From Anaerolineales bacterium (GTDB taxonomy: Bacteria; Chloroflexota; Anaerolineae; 4572-78; J111), in the NCBI GenBank assembly GCA_020634935.1, contig JACKAT010000005.1, positions 62,001 to 126,000 of the forward strand: a DNA stretch of 64,000 nucleotides, given 5' to 3'. Made by a program: the position numbers and the translations under genes. The notes under the pieces are model-generated. The model was not told the DNA's origin and searched no databases. It saw nothing but the letters and a program-made list of their open reading frames with translations. The number at the start of each line of letters is the position of its first letter. Position 1 is the stretch's first letter. Shown in pieces: positions 33,273 to 41,187 of this stretch.

Positions 33273-34356
33273 CCTCCTTTGAAATTGCCCTCACCCCCAA
33301 CCCCGCTCCCTGAGGGAGAGGGGAGTCGCGTTAGCGACGGGGTGAGGGAGAAATACGATTTTCATTGTCGATATCGTCTTAATTGAGCCGGTTGGACTCC
33401 TTTGAAAATGGATTTGTCGGACAAACTTATGAAGATTAAGAAAATAAACGGACAACCCGGATTGTCTCTCCCCCAACGTTCGCCGGGCGATAAATCGGCC
33501 CGGCTATGAGCCGCGCCCGCTCAAGACGGGCTTTTCAAACCCGCTTGAGCAGGCGCCGTTGACTAGCCCGGTCAATTATGAAGATTAAGAATTTAATCGG
33601 CGTACAACCTGGCCGTCCCCCGCCGCACGGGCCGAAAGGACCCGTGCTGAGAGAACGAAGCCCTGTCGGGCTAGGATTTCGCCATCTGAGGGCGCTTTAG
33701 CGTCCTTCGCTCTTTCAACGCGATGGCTTTAGCCTCGCGTTGGTTGGCCCGGCGTACCCTGTTTATTTTCTTAACCTTCATTATCGCCGGGTGAACGCCG
33801 TTAAAACGTGGTGTCCGATTAATTCTTTAACGTTCATAAGTTTGCCCTACGAAATTTTCATTTCGTTGCTGTACCCAGGTTCGTCGCACTTCTTTGAAAA
33901 TAGCCCTCACCCCCAACCCCTCTCCCTGAGGGAGAGGGGAGTCGCACCAGCGACGGGGTGAGGGTAAAACACGATTTTCATTCCCGATATCGTCTCAATT
34001 GAGACTGTTCGACTCCTCTGAAAATGGGTTTGTAGGACAAACTTAAGTTTGTCCTACGGAATTTTCATTCTCGCTGTCGTCCTGTAAGGACTGTTGGACT
34101 CCTCTGAAAATAAAGCTCTGGAGCGTCAAAGTTTACTTTGACCCCAATGTGGGTGACAAAGCCAGCTTTGTCGCTCCCGTAAATTTTCATTGTCGGTGCT
34201 GTACCGAGGTTCTGTCGCACTCCTCCTCTGAAAATAAAGCTCTGGAGCGTCAAAGTTTACTTTGACCCCATCGTGGATGACAAAGCCAGCTTTGTCGCTC
34301 CCGTAAATTTTCATTGTCGGTGCTGTACCGAGGTTCTGTCGCACTCCTTTGAAAAT
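33273..34356. repeat. modular palindrome array with conserved boundaries
   Basis: Seven boundary sequences of the form (A/C)(C/T)TC(C/T)TYTGAAA(A)T occur at about 33273, 33395, 33888, 34012, 34098, 34220 and 34343. After each comes a different palindromic payload: a CCTCACCCC/GGGGTGAGG hairpin, a large GGACAAACTTATGAAG/CTTTAACG...CATAAGTTTG palindrome, the same CCTCACCCC hairpin again, the GTAGGACAAACTT palindrome, and twice a CAAAGTTTACTTTG plus ACAAAGCCAGCTTTGT pair. Each payload is closed by ATTTTCATT and a shared spacer leading to the next boundary. Confidence 0.82.
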
Positions 34357-34512
34357 AGCCGTTAGCGGTTAGCGGTTAGTTTCAAAAAAGCGCCTCTTTT
34401 ATCAGGTGAAGGCCGATCAAGCCGGATGGGGCGTTTCTCAGCCTTAGCCTCAGCCTTAGCCTATGGGCCAAGTCATCTCCGGCTGAATAATTACCCTCAA
34501 TTGTAACTACTC

Positions 34513-34761
34513 AGGTGACTGGCACTTTGGCTCAAATCGAGACCATTGCGTGGTATCGGTAGCTCTGCACTAAACCGTGGTGAAGAAAAATTAGACAGAA
34601 TTAACATGATTTACTGAATTATGACAGATAAAATCGTGATAATCTTGTAAATTCTGTCGATTATTTTGTCGGTCTTCCGTCGTTCTCACGCTTCCACGGT
34701 TTAATGTTGTGCTACCGTGGTATCTAACGCTACAATTACCGCGATTAAGTGCCCGTCACCT
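34513..34761. repeat. GGTGACTGGCACTT-armed element interrupted by a MITE-like insertion
   Basis: Left arm AGGTGACTGGCACTT (34513-34527) and right arm AAGTGCCCGTCACCT (34747-34761). The uninterrupted equivalent is present in reverse at about 36656-36734, which shows the ancestral empty site. Confidence 0.85.
34558..34716. repeat. MITE-like element with TAAACCGTGG arms, copy E
   Basis: 159 bp, with arms GGTAGCTCTGCACTAAACC and the imperfect complement at the right end. It is flanked by a perfect 8-bp direct repeat GTGGTATC (34550-34557 and 34717-34724) and nested within the GGTGACTGGCACTT-armed element. Confidence 0.93.
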
Positions 34762-34780
34762 GTCTGCTGAGTAAATACGA

Positions 34781-36418
34781 TCAATTAAACAAACCGGTCT
34801 GGGTTAAGGCTTGGGCGGTCACGCCCAGGCCCACCAAGGTGATAAATAGGGCGCTGGCGGCGGGTACCAGTTGAAGCCAGCGTTTTTGACCGGGCAGGCG
34901 CTCAAACCAGCGGCTTTTTTGGGAAAATCGCTCGAATAGGTGGGCGGCTTGCACCCACAGCACGCCAATCATGGTCAGCACGCCGGCCAGCCCCAAACTG
35001 AAGGTGATGACCAGCAGCAGGCCAAATCCAATCCGCTGCAAGGCAATCGCGCTGAGCATAACCACCAAAGCCGATGGACAGGGGATTAATCCGCCTGAAA
35101 TGCCCAACGCCAGCAAATTACGCCAGGTAATCGTCTCAGGCGGCAGGTGACTGTGCGAATGCGGGCTTGAATGGGTGTGATGAGCGTGATCATGAGGGTG
35201 ATCGGCCTGATCGGGGTCAGGATGGACGTGATCGGCGGGGTGATGGTGGTGATCGAGGTGAGGATGAGCGTGATGGGCGTGATTAGGGTCGTCATCGGCC
35301 TGATGGGGATGATCATGGGCGTGATCGGGGTGATGATGGTGATGAGGCGTCGCCGGCCCCAAAAAGTAGCTCATCAGGCGATGACGAACCAAAGATAGGC
35401 CGATACCCACCACTAACAGGCCGGATACAACGCCCAGCCACGGATAGAGTTGTTCCGGCAGAATAAATCGCGACGCAAACAGCGTGAGCAGGCCCAGGAC
35501 AAAAACACCGGCAGTATGGGTCACGGTCGTGGTCAAACCCAGGAAAACGGCCTGCTGCACCGTGCCACGCGAGCCGATTAAGTAAGCCGCGACAATCGTT
35601 TTGCCGTGGCCGGGCGTCAGCGCGTGCGCCGCACCCCATCCGAACGCGGCCAGCAGGGCCAGCAGTAAAACGCCCAGGCCCGGCGTCGGCACGGTGATAA
35701 GCGCCGCAAAGTGATCGAATTGGGGGCTAACCGGCGCTGGCGCGGCGAGAAGCGAGCTTGGCCAGGCCGCCGAAGCGGTTGGCGCGCCCGGTTCGAAGCG
35801 AAATGTGGCGCGACTGTCGGCCGGCGGGCTTTGCAACAAATCTTGGGGATAACGGCGCAGTTCGTCGCTGATATCGACGGTGGGCGCGGATGAATCGAGC
35901 AAACTCACGCCCGAGGCCGGTTGCACCACAATTTCCTGCCAGCCCAGGCGGCCGGCGTAGTTATTGTCTTCATATTCGACCTGCCAGGGCCTCTTTTGAG
36001 GCGATAGCGGCGCGATCAAATCGGTTTCCAGGCGCAGCGTCTCTAAACCGCCCTGACCGGGCTGCACCTGCAACGATTGAGCCACAACGGCCAACGGCAG
36101 CGCCTGGCCATCGACTTGCAAGCGAATATGATCGAGCCAGGTTGATAGTTGGCCCTCTAAGAAGCGATCACGCTCGGTCGGGCTAATATGGCCGTCATTA
36201 TTGGCATCGAGTTGGGGTTTGATTTGAAAGGTGGGGATTTCGGCCAGATCGACCACGTAGCGCAGCCGAATTTGCTGCGCATCGAGGCTAAGCCGGCTGT
36301 AACGGTTGATGGTGAAGTTCCCCAAGGGATGGGCCAGCGCCGCCGCCGGCAGCAGCCCCAAAAAGAGCAATACCCCCGCCCATAGCAGCCAACGCCGGGG
36401 CTGAAACAGATATTTCAT
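34781..36418 (-). CDS. NicO/RcnA-like nickel/cobalt exporter with periplasmic-type N-domain
   Basis: A 545-residue protein. After a signal peptide (about 1-29, ending ALAHPLGNFTINRYSRL) comes an extracytoplasmic domain (about 30-240) with an EF-hand-like DANNDGHIS near 70. Next is a six-helix NicO transporter domain with the AHALTPGHGKT motif near 262, a very histidine/aspartate-rich loop (about 350-420), and the SGGLIPCPSALVVML motif after it. The family exports nickel or cobalt, with the His-rich loop binding metal. It starts after GGAGAGGACGAGG. It is grouped with DUF4331 and TPR genes on the same strand. Confidence 0.9.
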   Translation of the reverse strand: MKYLFQPRRWLLWAGVLLFLGLLPAAALAHPLGNFTINRYSRLSLDAQQIRLRYVVDLAEIPTFQIKPQLDANNDGHISPTERDRFLEGQLSTWLDHIRLQVDGQALPLAVVAQSLQVQPGQGGLETLRLETDLIAPLSPQKRPWQVEYEDNNYAGRLGWQEIVVQPASGVSLLDSSAPTVDISDELRRYPQDLLQSPPADSRATFRFEPGAPTASAAWPSSLLAAPAPVSPQFDHFAALITVPTPGLGVLLLALLAAFGWGAAHALTPGHGKTIVAAYLIGSRGTVQQAVFLGLTTTVTHTAGVFVLGLLTLFASRFILPEQLYPWLGVVSGLLVVGIGLSLVRHRLMSYFLGPATPHHHHHPDHAHDHPHQADDDPNHAHHAHPHLDHHHHPADHVHPDPDQADHPHDHAHHTHSSPHSHSHLPPETITWRNLLALGISGGLIPCPSALVVMLSAIALQRIGFGLLLVITFSLGLAGVLTMIGVLWVQAAHLFERFSQKSRWFERLPGQKRWLQLVPAASALFITLVGLGVTAQALTQTGLFN

Positions 36419-36471
36419 CGCCTCGTCCTCTCCTTTGCCAATGCAATAAAAAAATTAATAATGAAAGAAGG

Positions 36472-36604
36472 GTAACTGCTCAGGCAGGGGTCATTTCGAG
36501 GCGTTTTTTGCCGAGAAATCCCCCGGATAGTTGGTTTCAAACAGCGACTGAGGGGATTTCTCGCTCCTTCATCGCTCGAAATGACATGACGGCTGAGTAG
36601 TTAC
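36472..36604. repeat. GTAACTACTC/TGTCATTTCG inverted-repeat element, copy 2 (reverse)
   Basis: 133 bp, the reverse complement of the element at 31252-31384 with the same arms and a very similar interior (GGCGTTTTTTGCCGAGAAATC). Confidence 0.82.
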
Positions 36605-36764
36605 AAAGAATGAAAGATTGAAATGTCAGCGGTCATTTTCATTCAGTAGACAAGGTGACTGGCACTTAATCGCCGTAATAGCCGCGTTGTATTCCATTCA
36701 ATGGTCTCGATTTGAGCCAAAGTGCCAGTCACCTGAGTAATTACAATGAAAGAATGAAAAGTCT

Positions 36765-36894
36765 AGGAGTTACGCAGTTGGGTGAATCGAACCAGGTGAC
36801 AGTCACTTTTTGTCGAAAATGAAGGTCCGTTTAGCCTAAACAAGTTGACTTATCGCGTCTAAGTGACTGTCACCTTTTGAACTGCGTAACTCCT
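36765..36894. repeat. GGTGACNGTCAC-type element with extra outer arms
   Basis: 130 bp. The outer arms AGGAGTTACGCAGTT and AACTGCGTAACTCCT are perfect complements; the inner arms are AGGTGACAGTCACTT and AAGTGACTGTCACCT. Confidence 0.82.
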
Positions 36895-37557
36895 AAAGTC
36901 AGCGGTCATTTTCATTCCCGTTACTGTATCGCAGGTTCGGTTGCACGCCTGGGTCAAATTAGGTCGATAAAAAACTACGCTGCCCAAATTTCAGACAATC
37001 GTAGTTTAGGGGAGGTCGTTGCTCACTTCACAGACCAAAAAATGCTCATTTTTTGGTCATTTTTCAGGGCGAGGCTAAAGCCCTCGCCCTGAGAGAGCGC
37101 AGGACGCTAAAGCGCCCTACTCTGACGAAATCCTAGCCCGACAGGGCTTCGCTCTCTTAGCCCGGGTCTTTAGGCCCGTGCGGCGGGGGACGGCCCGTTT
37201 GTACGCCGATTAATTTCTTGATTTTCGTAACTTTGACGCTCCACCGGGTTGTTTTCAGCGGAATAGGGGAGCGGGGAGTGGGAGTAAGGGGTAAAGGGGC
37301 AATAATTGGGACAATGCTGTTAATTGAAGTCGCGTATGTCATTTCGCAGCCGCAGGCGGAGAAATCCCTCAAATATTCCCATAAATGAGCTATTCACCGG
37401 GAAAAATTGGCTCACTTCAAATTTTTCCAGCTAGATCCTTTTTCATTGTATTGTCACAGGGATTTTTCCGCCGGCGTGGCGAAATGACACCCAATCTATC
37501 TATGTCCGAACTCAGATTATTGAAGGTCTATGCTTTAGCCGTCATAACGCGATAAAA

Positions 37558-39636
37558 TCAGTAACCAATCTCTTGCTGCCACAAAATATTGGCAACTTCG
37601 GTTAAACCGGCTTTGAGATGGCGGCGAAAGGTGCTAAAGGGGACGTCGATCAGTTCGGCGGCTTGTTCTTGGGTGTGAGCGGGTTGAATATAGGTGTGGT
37701 AGAGGGTTCGATACAACTTTAAGTGGCGAGGCGAGCTTTTGAGAGTTTCAGCGGTCTTGATGACCAAATTTTGCAGATAAGCCATCTTTTCCGTGTCGGA
37801 AGCGCCGGGATCGTGAGCTTTCAGCACCAAATGCGAGCGCAGCAGCGGATTATCGCTCATGGTATCGCCGGATGACAGGCGGCGAAAGACATCACGCACC
37901 GCTTGGCTAAATTCCGAGCGGCTGAGCACAATTAAGGCCTCATGGGGCGGCGGCGGCGGGGTTTTTTGGAAAAACAAGCTGTTTTCGCGGCCGGCCAGCA
38001 GATCGAGCCATTGCAGCGGGGGCATTACGCGCCAATCGTGGCCAAACACGCCATAAGTGCGGTTATCGATGGCAAAATCGACATCCGGCAGGCGAGTCAG
38101 GTCGGCATAAGCGCATAAGGGCGTCCAGAACTGCGGATTGGCGCAGGGAAAGAAAGTATAGGCCAATCCGGGCGTGGTTAGGTAGTGACGGACCATATTG
38201 ACCCCAATCAGGGCGACGACCGGCGAAAAATTTTGGTGGGTGTCGGCGGACAGCCAAAAACGAAACATCGTGGCTTTTTCGCCGGGCCGCAGGAGCGTTT
38301 GGGTCTGTAAATAGCGCCAGGCGTTGTGCGCGGCCGGGTCGGCCGCGATTAAATCGGCGTCAGCCGTTAAGTCGAGCGTAAACAAAAATCCAAGCGGCGC
38401 GAACTCGAATTCCTCGCTGGGGCTGCGCATGACTAAAATTTGGTGCGGTTGGCGCTCAAACCAAGCTTCGGCCAAGCCAGCCGACCGGTCGCCTTCGTGG
38501 CGACGAACCATTTCGACTAATTGGGGTCGATCCGGCGCGTTAGCGGCATCAACTAAAACCGACATTTGGCTGGCAGCGTCAAAAAAGGGCCGAACGATAG
38601 GATTTTGACGATGTAGGAAGATATAATCGGCGATAATTTGCTGTTGCTCTTGACTATTGGCCTGTTGAAGCCGGGCGGTGTAATAATTACGCGCTCGCGA
38701 CAGCAATGTGGCATAACGTTCGGGATTACGCCATTGTAAATCGGTGGATAAGGTTTTACCGACCAAATCATGCAGAAAAACACCCTGCGATCCGACTTCC
38801 ACAAACGATAAGCCGCGCAACCAGTCAAAAATAGCGTAACAATCGTCGATTTCCAGCATCGCCGCCAAAAGTGGCTCGGTTATGATGTGGACTTGAGCGC
38901 ACGCTTCCAAAGCCAGGCGATGAGCGGGGCCAGGAATGTCTTGGATGAGGCGATCGAGCAGCGTTTTAATCATATCGGGGGCTTTGTCCGGGGTAAAGGA
39001 AAATAAATCGCCTTGTTGGATAAATTGATCGGCGATGAGGGATAAGGCCAACGGATGACCGTGCGTTACGTGAAGAATCGGCCGATGCTGGCCGGAAGGG
39101 ATGCCGCGAGCCGTCAAAAAGGTCTCGCTTTCCTGGGCGCTAAAGTTACGCAGCGATAATTCGTGAATTAAGGCGCGCCAGCCGGCATCGCTGCGCCAAC
39201 GGGGCGATAATTTATCCCGGCCGGCCAGCACCACCAACGTATCGGCCGGTAACTGCGGCAAATAGTTCTGGCGCAGCCAATTATCCAATGGCAGGACTTT
39301 TTCATAGGAGTCGATCAGGATAACCTGCCGATTTGCCGGCGACGCGGTCGAAAGGGAGGGGATAGCGCGGTCTACGGCTCCGGCAAAGGCATCCGGCGCG
39401 GGTGAGACATCGCGCAGATCAAGATAAGCCCAAGGCAGCTCGAGATTGGCGCAAATGTAGCCAAACTCGTGTAAAAGCGAGGTCTTACCAATCCCGCCGG
39501 GCCCATATACATAGATCAGCGCCAGGGGCAGCTCGGCCGCCGTAATGACGGTCTCAAATAGCGCCAGTTCGGGCTGTCGTCCGACAAACTGCCGATGACG
39601 CGCCTGATTGAGTCGATCCAGCAGAGGTGTTGGCAT
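37558..39636 (-). CDS. STAND-type ATPase with C-terminal DNA-binding-like segment
   Basis: 692 residues. An N-terminal AAA/NB-ARC-type nucleotide-binding domain has the P-loop GPGGIGKTS near 45-53, Walker B QVILIDSYEKV near 104-114, and an arginine-rich GRDKLSPRWR sensor region near 138. The middle is a helical and mixed region without recognisable TPRs. The C-terminal stretch THTQEQAAELIDVPFSTFRRHLKAGLTEVANIL looks like a sigma-factor-like helix-turn-helix. STAND proteins act as signal-dependent regulators or in defence; this one is probably a transcription regulator. Ligand and targets are unknown. It is transcribed away from prfB, with 225 bp between the two starts. Confidence 0.82.
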   Translation of the reverse strand: MPTPLLDRLNQARHRQFVGRQPELALFETVITAAELPLALIYVYGPGGIGKTSLLHEFGYICANLELPWAYLDLRDVSPAPDAFAGAVDRAIPSLSTASPANRQVILIDSYEKVLPLDNWLRQNYLPQLPADTLVVLAGRDKLSPRWRSDAGWRALIHELSLRNFSAQESETFLTARGIPSGQHRPILHVTHGHPLALSLIADQFIQQGDLFSFTPDKAPDMIKTLLDRLIQDIPGPAHRLALEACAQVHIITEPLLAAMLEIDDCYAIFDWLRGLSFVEVGSQGVFLHDLVGKTLSTDLQWRNPERYATLLSRARNYYTARLQQANSQEQQQIIADYIFLHRQNPIVRPFFDAASQMSVLVDAANAPDRPQLVEMVRRHEGDRSAGLAEAWFERQPHQILVMRSPSEEFEFAPLGFLFTLDLTADADLIAADPAAHNAWRYLQTQTLLRPGEKATMFRFWLSADTHQNFSPVVALIGVNMVRHYLTTPGLAYTFFPCANPQFWTPLCAYADLTRLPDVDFAIDNRTYGVFGHDWRVMPPLQWLDLLAGRENSLFFQKTPPPPPHEALIVLSRSEFSQAVRDVFRRLSSGDTMSDNPLLRSHLVLKAHDPGASDTEKMAYLQNLVIKTAETLKSSPRHLKLYRTLYHTYIQPAHTQEQAAELIDVPFSTFRRHLKAGLTEVANILWQQEIGY

Positions 39637-39861
39637 TTTTTCGCCTTTTGTATTAATCGTGAATCGGTAAGGGGTCGTTCGCTCGAATAATTCAGTAAAT
39701 GATTATAGCCAGCGCCCCAACGAAGATCAAAGCGTTTGGCTGAGTTCGATATTTCAGTCAAATTTTCTAATTTTTAAATTCTCATTTCTGTCTGTATAAT
39801 AGTAGTTTCGTTTAATGATCAATTTCATCCAAATGAATAACCAGGTAAAGGAGTAAACGCG

Positions 39862-40978
39862 ATGGATGAGTTAAACGGCCGACTTACCGAGCTGGTCAAC
39901 CAGATCGGTTCAAACATGGTGCGTCTTTGACGTCGCCGGGAAAGAAAAACAGGCTAAAGCGTTAGAGCAGGAGTCGCAAGCGCCGGATTTTTGGAATGAT
40001 CAGCGCCAGGCCCAGGAAAAGATGCAGCAGCTTTCAACTCTGCGCGATCAAGTGACCACCTGGCAAAATTTAAGCCGCCGGGCGCAAGATGCGCTGACGC
40101 TGGTCGAAATGGCGGCGGAAGAGGAAGATGTTTCCTTATTAGAAGAGTTAAAAACCGAAACCGAGGCCATTGAAAAGCAGCTCGACAAATTAGAGTTTCA
40201 ATTAGCCTTTTCCGGCAACCACGACCGAGATGACGGGCTATTATCGATCCACGCCGGGGCCGGCGGCACCGAAAGCCAAGATTGGGCCGAAATGCTGATG
40301 CGGATGTATCTGCGCTGGGCCGAGGCTAACGGTTACAAAGCGCTCATTGTCGATGAAACCAAGGGGGAAGAAGCCGGCATCAAAAGTGTGACTCTGGAAA
40401 TCAGCGGCGATTACGCTTACGGCTATCTCAAATCTGAGCGCGGGGTGCATCGCTTGGTAAGAATTTCGCCGTTCGATGCGTCTAAGAGACGTCACACCTC
40501 CTTTGCCTTAGTCGAAGTTGTCCCCGATGTGAAAACCGATATCGAGATCGAGATCAAGCCGGAAGATATTGAGATCGATGTCTATAAGTCCGGCGGAGCC
40601 GGCGGGCAGCACGTGCAAAAAAACTCGACGGCCATTCGGATCCGCCACCTCCCGACCGGGATGGTGGTCACCTGTCAAAACGAACGCAGCCAGCTCCAAA
40701 ACCGCGAAATGGCTATGCGCATTCTACGGGGTCGGCTGTATGACGTGGAACTCAAAAAACAAGAAGAAGAGGAAGCTCGCCTGAAAGGACAGCACGTTGA
40801 GGCCGGTTGGGGCAACCAGATTCGCTCGTATGTGCTGCATCCCTACAAAATGGTCAAGGACCATCGCACCAATCACGAGGTCGGCAACGCTGAAGCGGTG
40901 CTGGATGGCCGGCTCGATGATTTTATCGAAGCTTACTTGCGCTACAGCATCGGCGATCAAAGCGCGGTGGGGACCTGA
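39862..40978 (+). CDS. prfB: peptide chain release factor 2, with programmed +1 frameshift
   Basis: Terminates translation at UGA and UAA. The gene starts at ATG 39862 with AAAGGAG upstream. After 22 codons it meets CTT TGA C (39925-39931), the classic autoregulatory site. A +1 shift skipping T39928 continues at 39929 as DVAGKEKQAKALEQE, giving 371 residues in total. The GGQ loop is seen in YKSGGAGGQHVQKNSTAIRI near residue 245. The recoding site lacks the usual AGGGGG spaced 3 nt before the CTT; only ATGGTGCG is present. Low RF2 favours the shift, so the gene controls its own level. Located directly before a candidate small RNA. Confidence 0.96.
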
Positions 40979-40997
40979 GAATTGCTGTAAAAAATGC

Positions 40998-41026
40998 TTG
41001 ACATTTGTCAAAAGGTCTACTATAAT
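40998..41026 (+). promoter_or_regulatory. perfect consensus sigma70 promoter after prfB
   Basis: TTGACA (40998-41003) and TATAAT (41021-41026) with a 17-bp spacer, the strongest promoter in the window by eye. Transcription is expected to start near 41033. Confidence 0.88.
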
Positions 41027-41032
41027 TATTGC

Positions 41033-41131
41033 GTATAAAGTGAGACCCGTCATAAAAACGTATTTTTTAGGAATTACAATTTTACACAATCTGTGAGAGA
41101 TTGCGCCTTGGATGACAAGGCGCAATTTTTT
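41033..41131 (+). ncRNA. candidate ~100-nt RNA (promoter to terminator, no ORF)
   Basis: The interval between a perfect promoter and a strong intrinsic terminator is about 100 nt and has no start codon with a ribosome-binding site. It could be an independent small RNA or an attenuated leader of the downstream recombinase-rpoC transcript. I do not recognise a known RNA family. Confidence 0.5.
41101..41131 (+). terminator. intrinsic terminator upstream of the recombinase gene
   Basis: TTGCGCCTTG (41101-41110) pairs perfectly with CAAGGCGCAA (41116-41125) around a 5-nt loop, followed by six T residues. Confidence 0.93.
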
Positions 41132-41187
41132 GCTGTTGTGCTGCCGACCATTGCCAGCCAACCTAACACTATAACCTCTTTATTATA

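Larger units (their letters stand above)
33025..34780. other. 1.75-kb gene-free region of palindromic repeats
   Basis: It contains a modular palindrome array (33273-34356), and the element 34513-34761 carrying inside it MITE-like copy E (34558-34716). No coding sequence is supported. Confidence 0.75.
36419..37557. other. 1.1-kb gene-free region with several inverted-repeat elements
   Basis: In order: a TGTCATTTCG-type element (36472-36604), an intact GGTGACTGGCACTT-armed element (about 36656-36734), a GGAGTTACGCAGTT/GGTGACAGTCAC element (36765-36894), a reverse copy of the 33.6-kb GGCGTAC-family sequence (about 37075-37235), and a TGTCATTTCGC-armed element (37338-37489). No gene is credible. 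Confidence 0.75.

Noticed and set aside
33288..33967. CCTCACCCC/GGGGTGAGG hairpins as transcription terminators
   Set aside because: They lie far from gene ends, lack T runs and occur as payloads of the repeat array.
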